In this document: positions 57,217 through 64,000 of the stretch, one piece after another
Position numbering within the stretch: the stretch's first letter is position 1
How the letters are laid out: each line of letters begins with the position of its first letter
Assembly: GCA_963921195.1 (NCBI GenBank)
Contig: OY992537.1
Span: 21,536,642 to 21,600,641 of the forward strand
DNA: 64,000 bases
Reading direction: 5' to 3'
Source: Pegoplata infirma
Lineage: Eukaryota > Arthropoda > Insecta > Diptera > Anthomyiidae
Translations under genes and position numbers: made by a program
The notes under the pieces: generated by a model
Databases searched by the model: none
What the model saw: only the letters and a program-made list of their open reading frames with translations
Told to the model about the DNA's origin: nothing

Positions 57217-57620
57217 CTAGCACGGGCGCCGGAACTTCAATACCGGTAATATTAAATACCATATAATTGAAGGATCAGGATTAAAGTCACGATTTTTACA
57301 ACTTTCCGCTAGGAAACTTTTGTTTAGTTTAATTGTGGTCGTTTAAGTCTTTCATAAAATTTTGTTTCATAGAATTTAAATAGTCTCTCATAAAATTATG
57401 TTTCATAGAATTTAAATAATTTTTCCCGCACGGTATTATGTTCTTTCCGGTGACAAAGTTTTATTGAATATTTTCGAGCCCTTGTAACGGAATTACCCTA
57501 TAATATTGAGTTAAAAATATTTTGAATGATAAAAATAAGTTTGGGTGAAAAAAATATAGAGAGACTAAAGATATTGAGTTAAAAAAAAAGAGAACGAAAA
57601 TCTTGAGAAAAAAGTATCAT
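57217..57620 (-). mobile_element. Helitron 3' end
   Basis: On the minus strand it ends CGGCGCCCGTGCTAG, followed by T, with a CCGGTATTGAAGTTCCGG hairpin-like segment upstream. Inward sequence (GAAGGATCAGGATTAAAG, GTTTAAGTCTTTCATAAAAT) matches the inverse of 53640-53810. Beyond about 57620 the sequence switches to the opposite orientation (AACTTGATATTTTGATATTT against 53061), so this copy is rearranged. Confidence 0.65.
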
Positions 57621-57717
57621 TCCACACCGAAGGTATGGTATTATAACTTGATATTTTGATATTTTGACTCTAGGATCATCCAGCAAAACAAAAAAGTTTT
57701 TGGAAAATTTAATTCTA

Positions 57718-60462
57718 CACACAGAAAAAAGAGAAGTTGGGATTTAGTTGGAATTATCAAATTTGTATTATTAAATACATAATTTATTTAATTTTACTAT
57801 TTTTTTACAGCTACAGAAGAAAAACTATATTAATAAATGTAAAAATGCCTTAGTGCCCATATTTTGGTTAGATAAACAATATATTAAAAAACTAAAACTG
57901 TTCCAGCAACCATTAGTACACGTAACCGATTAAAAAATAAAAATTGGATATCACAAACGTACATTTGTCGCTTGTAGCAAAAATTGTTTTCTGCAATTAA
58001 CGTCAGAAAAAAATATTAAAATTAATTTTATTTTAATTACAAATACTTAAACCACAAATTTACATAAATCCCCAAAAAAAATGGTTTAAAATCGGAAAAA
58101 GTAATTTACATATAAACCTAACAAGGCGGAACAACTATTGAGCAAGGAAAAATCATCAATAACTGTAAGTTTTTTTAATAACGGATGTTGTTCTCAAATT
58201 AAATGATTTATTTGTTTTTCAGAAAAATAGTGCATTATCAGGAGTAACACAGAGAAGGAAATAAAAATGAATGGGAGACTAAATTGTGTTTTTGTGGAAG
58301 TTGAAGGTAACATTGTAAAATAAAAAATTTTCAATAAGAAAAATATCTTGGATTTACGAATTGTTTTAAATTAAAAAAAAATCTGTAAAAAAATGTCTCA
58401 GAATCTGAGATTTTTTTTTTTTCAAAAACCATGTCTCCGCATTTGAGACTTTTTCTATAGAACAAATGTCTCAGAACCTGAGACATATTCTATAGAAAAA
58501 ATGTCGCAGAATCTGATTTCTATAGAAAAAAATTCTCATGATCTAAGACTTTTTCTATAAAAAAATATCTCAGAATCAGAGATTTTTTCTTAAGGAAAAA
58601 CATCAGAAACTAAGACTTGTTCTATAAAAAAAATGTTTCAGAATCTGAGATTTTTCAATAGAAAAAATGTTTCAGAATCTGATACGTTTTTTATAGAAAA
58701 AATGTTTCAGAATCTGAGACATTTTCTATAGAAAAAATGTCTCAGAATCTGAGACTTTTTATATAGAAAAAATGTTTGGAATCTGAGACATTTTCTTTAG
58801 AAAAATGTCTCAGAATCTGAGACGTTTTCTATAGAAAAAATGTCTCAGAATCTGAGACGTTTTCTATAGAAAAAATGTCTCAGAATCTGAGACTTTTTCT
58901 TTAGAAAAAATGTCTCAGAGTCTGAGACTTTTTCTATAGGAAAAATGTCTCAGAATCTGAGACTTTATCTATAGAGAAAATGTCTCAGAATCTGATACTT
59001 TTTCCATAGAAGAAATGTCTCAGAGTCTGAGACTTGTTCTATAGGAAAAATGTCTCAGAACCTGAGACTTTTTCTGTAGAAAAAATGACTCAGAATCTAA
59101 GACTTTTTCTATAGAAAAAATGTCTCAGAATCTGAGACTTTATCTATAGAGAAAATGTCTCAGAATCTGATACTTTTTCTATAGAAAAAATGACTCAGAG
59201 TCTGAGACTTGTTCTATAGGAAAAATGTCTCAGAACCTGAGACTTTTTCTGTAGAAAAATGACTCAGAACCTGAGACTTTTTCTGTAGAAAAAATGTCTC
59301 AGAATCTGAAACTTTTTCTATAGAAAAAATGTCTCAGAATCTGAGACTTTTTCTATGTGAATCTGAGACTTTTTCTATAGAAAAAATTTCTCAGAGTGTG
59401 AGACTTTTCTATAGAAAAAATGTCTCAGAGTCTGAGACTTTTCTATAGAAAAAATGTTTTAGAATCTGAGACTTTTTCTATGGAAAAAATGTCTCAGAAT
59501 CAAAGACTTTTTCTATAGAAAAAATATGTCAGAATCTGAGACTTTGTCTATAGAAAAAATGTCTCAAAATCTGAATCAGGAAAAAAATTGCTTAAATTCT
59601 AAGACATTTTCTATAGAAACGTCTCAGTTTTTTTGACATTTTTTCTATAGAATAAGCTTTAAATTCTGAGACATTGTTTTTATAGAAAAAGTCTCAGATT
59701 CCTAGACATTATAATTCTGAAATATTTTTTCTCCAAAAAAAATCTCTGATTCTGAGATGTTTTTTCTATAGAAAAGTCTCAAATTCTGAGACGTCTTTTC
59801 TATAGAAAAAGTCTCAAATGGTGAGACGTTTGTTCTATAGATAAAGGCCAGATTCTGAGAGGTTTTTCTATTGGAAAATCTCAGATTCTGAGACGTTTTT
59901 TCTATAGTAAAAGTCTACGATTCCTAGATTTTCTCAAAAAAATCTCTGATTCTGAGCCGTTTTTTCTATAGAAAAGTCTCAAATTCTGAGACGCTTTTTC
60001 GATAGAAAAAGTGCCAGATTCTGAGACGTTTTTTCTATTGGAAAAGTCTCAGATTCTGGGACATATTTTCTATAGAAAATGTCTCAGATTCTGAGAATTT
60101 TTTATAAAAAAACTATTCCTAAAAATTGTATTACATTTCAACTTATGTCTTGTAAAATTAACTTATTTAATAAATATATTACAAAAACACTATTTTTGTC
60201 TTTTTATTTTACGGTTAAATGGCCCTATTAATAAAATACTTTAGTTGTGGTGGTATTATATCGGTCACAACAACCATTTTGTTCTTATAATTTTTCGTTG
60301 TTTCAACAGACATATCAGTTGCTCTTACTGAAATTCGATATAAATACCAATTGACTAAATCGAAATTATTAGTAATTACAACTGATAAAAGTGATAGTTG
60401 GCTGGACTACACTAATTTGGTTGGTTCTAAATTTGGTTGGCACAACGAATCCGTTTTCTGTG
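57718..60462. mobile_element. TA-flanked TIR element, CACACAGAAAA tips, filled with satellite
   Basis: Left CACACAGAAAAAAGAG and right GTTTTCTGTGTG, flanked by TA at 57716-57717 and 60463-60464. Inside the left third, 58165-58222 has a GTAAGTTTT...TTTGTTTTTCAG segment that resembles a short intron. The centre is satellite array 3. The target is Helitron-like sequence (GGATCATCCAGC left, GGATCCTCCAGCAG right of it). Confidence 0.55.
58386..60115 (-). repeat. 35-bp palindromic satellite, array 3, with internal strand switch
   Basis: From 58386 to about 59575 units read GTCTCAGAATCTGAGAC (central A, spacer ATGTCTC after GAAAAA), the inverse of arrays 1 and 2. From about 59590 to 60115 the orientation returns to GTCTCAGATTCTGAGAC, with GTTTTTTCT spacers. 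Units are moderately diverged, with a deletion near 59355. Confidence 0.85.
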
Positions 60463-60607
60463 TGTAAGATGATAAAAAAAAAATCGGAAAAGAAAAAATT
60501 TGTCTTTTTATAACTATTGGACTATAAACCCTAGAATATTAAAATTTTACATGTAGGATCCTCCAGCAGAGAAAACATCCAAGAGAGGGACATATTTTGA
60601 AATTTAA

Positions 60608-60901
60608 AATTTAAGGGTACACAGAAAAAAATATTAAAGAAAATTTTAATAAGCCCGTTTATTAGAAATAAAAATATTATACGATTAGAGTTTTATTCTA
60701 GTTCGAGGCCCAAAAATATTTCCATATATGATATTGTCATAATAAAGTATTTTTAATTTAAGGGTACACAGAAAAAAATATTAAAGAAAATTTTAATAAG
60801 CCCGTTTATTAGAAATAAAAATATTATACGATTAGAGTTTTATTCTAGTTCGAGGCCCAAAAATATTTCCATATATGATATTGTCATAATAAAGTATTTT
60901 T
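60608..60901 (+). repeat. Exact 147-bp tandem duplication
   Basis: The block starting TTTAAGGGTACACAGAAAAA at 60610 is repeated at 60757 with no difference that I can see, through ATATTGTCATAATAAAGTAT. It contains a CACAGAAAAAAATATT tip after TA, so it may be part of a TIR element. Confidence 0.85.
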
Positions 60902-61292
60902 AATTTATTTACCTAATGTAATTTTTTTTACTCCTTTTACGACCCTTAGAAAAGGAATTTCCGAAAAGTACTTTTTCCAGAATGTTTTTCCACCGAAGGA
61001 TCCTGCATTCATAATTTCAAGTTGCTAGAACCAATATTTCAGAAATAATGCTTCAAGAACCATTATTGTAGGAACTATAAAAAGTACCAAAAGTACCCGT
61101 TTTTACCCCCTTTAGATACAGAATTTCTAAAAAGTACATTTTCCAGAATGTTGTTTTTAACAAATGATCCTACATTGAAAATTTTTAGTTTCTAGAATCA
61201 TTATTTCAGGAAATATAAAAGGTACCAAAAGAAACCCTTTAAAACAAAATTTCCAAAAAGTACTTTTTCTAAAATGTTTTATTTAAGGATCC
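60902..61292 (-). mobile_element. Helitron-derived fragment
   Basis: AGTACTTTTTCCAGAATG, GGATCCTGCATTCATAATTT and ATAAAAAGTACCAAAAGTAC recur at about 170-base spacing in the orientation opposite to 50884-51910. No Helitron tip is present. It resumes briefly after 62311 (ATTCCAAAGGATCCTGCAAT). Confidence 0.5.
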
Positions 61293-61294
61293 TA

Positions 61295-62309
61295 CACTCA
61301 AAATAATTACTCTGTTAAAATCTCTGTAAAATGACTGTAATCTCAATTCGACAGACATTTGACAAAGTTATCTGTCGAAATACCGGTTTTAAGAATATAC
61401 TTTGTATTTTCTTGTAACCGAAAAACAAAATGTTATCTGTAATTTTACTTTGTAATCTCTATTTTACAGATAATAAACAGAGTTTTTTGTTAAAATACAG
61501 ATTTTATACATTTTCTCGTAACCAAAATACTAAATTTCAACTGTTATTTTACTTATTGCTCTGTAATACAGTTTTTAAATAAAAAACTCTTCAAAAAACT
61601 CCCAAATATTTCAACCGCTCTTTAAAAAGCGTCTTAAATTACAATAAAACCTGGTAAATTTTACCAGGTTTTAAAATTGGAGGTTCTCGTAAAATACATC
61701 GTAATTTTCACAAAAAATAAAAAAATATGTTAAATGTTTTATGTTTTATGTAAGCTGTGTAACATTCAATGTATAATTTAATGTGAAAAACTACTTAGTA
61801 ATTGTAAGTTTATTTATTTTGTTGTTTATTAATTTTGTAATAATCAATTGTTTTTTAAAAAATATTAAATAGACAACCCATGAAGAAGTCAACAAATAAT
61901 TGACGAAACGTTGGGAGAAATATGTAAAAAAGGTTTTTTATTTACATTAATACATTAGGCCCAATTAGCTTAACAAAAACTCATATATAAAAAAAGTAAA
62001 TTTACAATTTGGAAGCATTAAAGCAAGCAAATTTACTCGGTGGCATTTTCCAATTGTCAACACTACTTGCACATTAAGGAAAGGGAAATTGATCAGAAAT
62101 CAAATAGTAAATAAAATAGTAAAATTCTGGTCTCTTTTATCAATATTTTACAGATAATTCTGTAAATTTACAGTTTTTTTTTTATCGAAATCATTTTACA
62201 GAGTTTTCTTCGTAAAATAACAAAAAATCTTGCTGGTTGGAAATCTATGGTATTTTCTGCTGGCTCAGCAGAGTATCTCTGTAATTTAACAGAGTGATTA
62301 TTTTGAGTG
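61295..62309. mobile_element. TA-flanked TIR element, CACTCAAAATAAT(T/C)ACTCTG tips, long copy
   Basis: Left CACTCAAAATAATTACTCTG and right AGAGTGATTATTTTGAGTG, with TA at 61293-61294 and 62310-62311. It shares CTCAATTCGACAGACA, TTTACAATTTGGAAGCATTA and GCTGGCTCAGCAGAGT with the short copy at 62865-63457, but in the opposite orientation and with about 400 extra bases, including a Penelope-like fragment. Confidence 0.7.
61700..61985 (+). mobile_element. Possible Penelope-like 3' fragment
   Basis: ATGAAGAAGTCAACAAATAA followed by TTGACGAAACGTTGGG forms a 5-bp helix (GTCAA/TTGAC) between TGAAGAA and GAAACGTTGG, the same layout as the hammerhead-like motif at 29325 and like the GAAACGTTGG ends I recall from Penelope-like elements. 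It is absent from the short sister MITE, consistent with a later insertion. Confidence 0.4.
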
Positions 62310-62311
62310 TA

Positions 62312-62771
62312 CATTCCAAAGGATCCTGCAATCCAAATTTTAAGTATCTAGGACCGAGCTTCTCACTAACTTTTGCTTTGCGACCCCTTTTTAATATTTA
62401 AAATTTTTCACAAACATTAAAAAAAAATATTAACGTGAGCTTTGACCTCAGTTTTTTCTAATACCTGGAGTAATGGAAAAATTTGGAAACCATATTCAGA
62501 AGCAGCATTGAAAGATTAATCGAAACCATTTGGTCAGATCCCAGACGCATACGAAAAATTTCAAGTAAAAAAACTTCTAAGAAATAAAAAAAAACACAAT
62601 TTTTGTGAACTTTGACCTTAATTTTCTTAAAAATTTGGAAACCAGGTCCGAAACTGCGGCATTTTATATCGAAACTTACTAGCTTCATCTATTTTTTTTT
62701 TTCCGAAAATAAAAGAAAAACACCAGTTAAACCTGATAAAAAAATGAAGAAGTGTTTACCAAGAAAGCATT
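62312..62771 (+). repeat. Spacer with a diverged about 150-bp direct repeat
   Basis: GTGAGCTTTGACCTCA / AAATTTGGAAACCATATTCAG at 62436-62510 returns as GTGAACTTTGACCTTA / AAATTTGGAAACCAGGTCCG at 62605-62655. The overlapping frames on both strands here (76 and 71 codons) follow the repeat and show no family motif. Confidence 0.5.
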
Positions 62772-63901
62772 CACTCAGAAAATTATGTAAGTTACTACAT
62801 GTTAGTTGTTTGTATATTTTACAGTAGTTAGTTGTTTTCAACTACAAAGTCAGTTGTTTTTGTACACTCAAAATAATCACTCTGTTAAATTACAGAGATA
62901 CTCTGCTGAGCCAGCAGAAAATACCATAGATTTCCAACCAGCAAGATTTTTTGTTATTTTACGAAGAAAACTCTGTAAAATCATTTCGATAAAAAAAAAA
63001 CTGTAAATTTACAGAATTATCTGTAAAATACTGATAAAACCAAGAAGAATTTTACCAAAAAACTCTGTAAATTAACAAAGTTTTAGTTAAATGCATTTAT
63101 GAGTTCAAAATTTTACAAAAAAAACTGTAAATTTACAAAGTTTTAGTTAAATCCATTTTATGAGTAAAACTTCTCTGCTTCAAAAACATTAATTAAAATG
63201 AAATTAATTAAAATTAAAATTTTTATTAAATTTTCCCGCTTTAATGCTTCCAAATTGTAAATTTACTTTTTTATTTTTGTGAGAATTACAAGTTTTTAGC
63301 GAGTAACTCCAATTTTACAAAATTTTGTTTTTCGGTCACAAAAAATACGAAGTATTTTCTTAAAATCTGTATTTCGACAGATAACTTTGTCAAATATCTG
63401 TCGAATTGAGATTACAGTCATTTTACAGAGTATTTAACAGAGTAATTATTTTGAGTGTATGAAAAATATCAAACAATTATTTCTGTTATTTATTTTAAGT
63501 CGTTTTTTTTTTTGAATAACTAACAAAAAAGTACTGTAATGTAGTAACAGTTATTTAAAGCAGTTAATTTTATTTGTTTTATTTCTGATTAATTTCGTTT
63601 ATTTTATTTTTCACAACTGAAAAAAAAAACTTGTAAAAAATTTGGTCTTCAATTTTTTTTCTGAAATTTTTTTTGAAAAAAAAAATTATATATTGATTAT
63701 TTTATTTTTACTACATGTAAGTTGTTTTAACTAAAAATGTAAGTAGTTTTTACTACATAAGTCAATTGTTTTTTGTCAGTTAAAATAACTAACATGGTTA
63801 GCTGATTTAACTGAAAAAGTAGTTGACCCCAAAACAACTTAGAAAGTAGTTATTTTAAGTGACATTTACAGTTGATTTTAGTAACAAAATTTTTTGAGTG
63901 T
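62772..63901. mobile_element. TIR element hosting another MITE
   Basis: Left CACTCAGAAAATTATGTAAG TTACTAC-type arm and right arm ending AAAATTTTTTGAGTGT are inverted. Flanking bases are TT on both sides. The interior repeats GTTGTTTTAACTA/AGTTACTAC words. The MITE at 62865-63457 is inserted near the left end. Confidence 0.5.
62865..63457. mobile_element. TA-flanked TIR MITE, CACTCAAAATAAT(C/T)ACTCTG tips, short copy
   Basis: Left CACTCAAAATAATCACTCTG and right GAGTAATTATTTTGAGTG, with TA at 62863-62864 and 63458-63459. 593 bp. Inverse orientation relative to 61295-62309. Its own host element is listed above. Confidence 0.7.
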
Positions 63902-64000
63902 TTAAAGTCCCATTTGGAGTAATGATTGTTCTATTTTCAAAATGATGTACCAATGTTTGGTATTGATCGAAATTTTATTCGATCACGAATCTATATCCGT
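63902..64000. other. Window edge, nothing recognised
   Basis: About 100 bases of mixed sequence containing GATCGAAATTTTATTCGATC, a palindrome. Too short to assign. Confidence 0.4.

Overview
The window looks like AT-rich, repeat-saturated nuclear DNA from a higher fly. The basis is the AT bias, the mix of hAT-like, TA-flanked, Helitron, Penelope-like and LOA/I-like retroelement sequences, and repeats ending in TATACCCTCCA of a kind I associate with calyptrate and other schizophoran flies. That placement is from memory, not from a search. I found no host protein-coding gene, rRNA, functional tRNA or CRISPR array. The only coding sequence that still looks intact is the 3' two thirds of a Penelope-like reverse transcriptase beside a 200-base assembly gap. 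A non-LTR reverse transcriptase, an RNase H/zinc-knuckle 3' end and a short conserved-looking reading frame inside a foldback element are decayed remains.

Layout. 1-3.4 kb: tandem 3' ends of a non-LTR element, with an opposite-strand copy carrying RNase H. 3.4-7.3 kb: a tRNA-like head, a TATACCC element and two terminal-inverted-repeat (TIR) elements. 7.3-10 kb: a foldback hAT-like element with an exact 8-bp target duplication, inside a CATATATG-rich palindromic element. 10-11 kb: a diverged copy of a 35-bp satellite. 11.6-22 kb: AT-rich CCCGAGTAAAAA elements, one inserted in another with a readable TA target, then a three-level hAT nest inside a tRNA-like sequence, then a 2-kb palindrome. 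22.5-24.2 kb: a homogeneous 35-bp satellite. 24-27.7 kb: repeat fragments. 27.9-29.4 kb: Penelope-like element with a hammerhead-like 3' motif. 29.5-32.3 kb: foldbacks. 33.3-34.9 kb: non-LTR pseudogene, cut by a palindromic element. 39.7-43 kb: degenerate satellite invaded by two elements with 8-bp and 11-bp target duplications. 45-49 kb: TATACCC elements. 49.2-50.5 kb: a TIR element with an intron-like segment. 50.8-53.8 kb: a complete non-autonomous Helitron carrying a 16-bp palindromic satellite. 54-64 kb: nested TIR elements, further Helitron pieces and another 35-bp satellite with an internal strand switch.

The unifying pattern is that palindromes dominate at every scale. The 35-bp satellite unit is two perfect palindromes, the Helitron satellite is palindromic, and at least ten TIR elements with unrelated interiors share CAC-starting tips directly flanked by TA, as Tc1/mariner-type insertions would be. 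Many insertions are nested so that their order can be read. No host pathway or operon-like cooperation is visible. What works together here is transposon ends, satellites and target sites.
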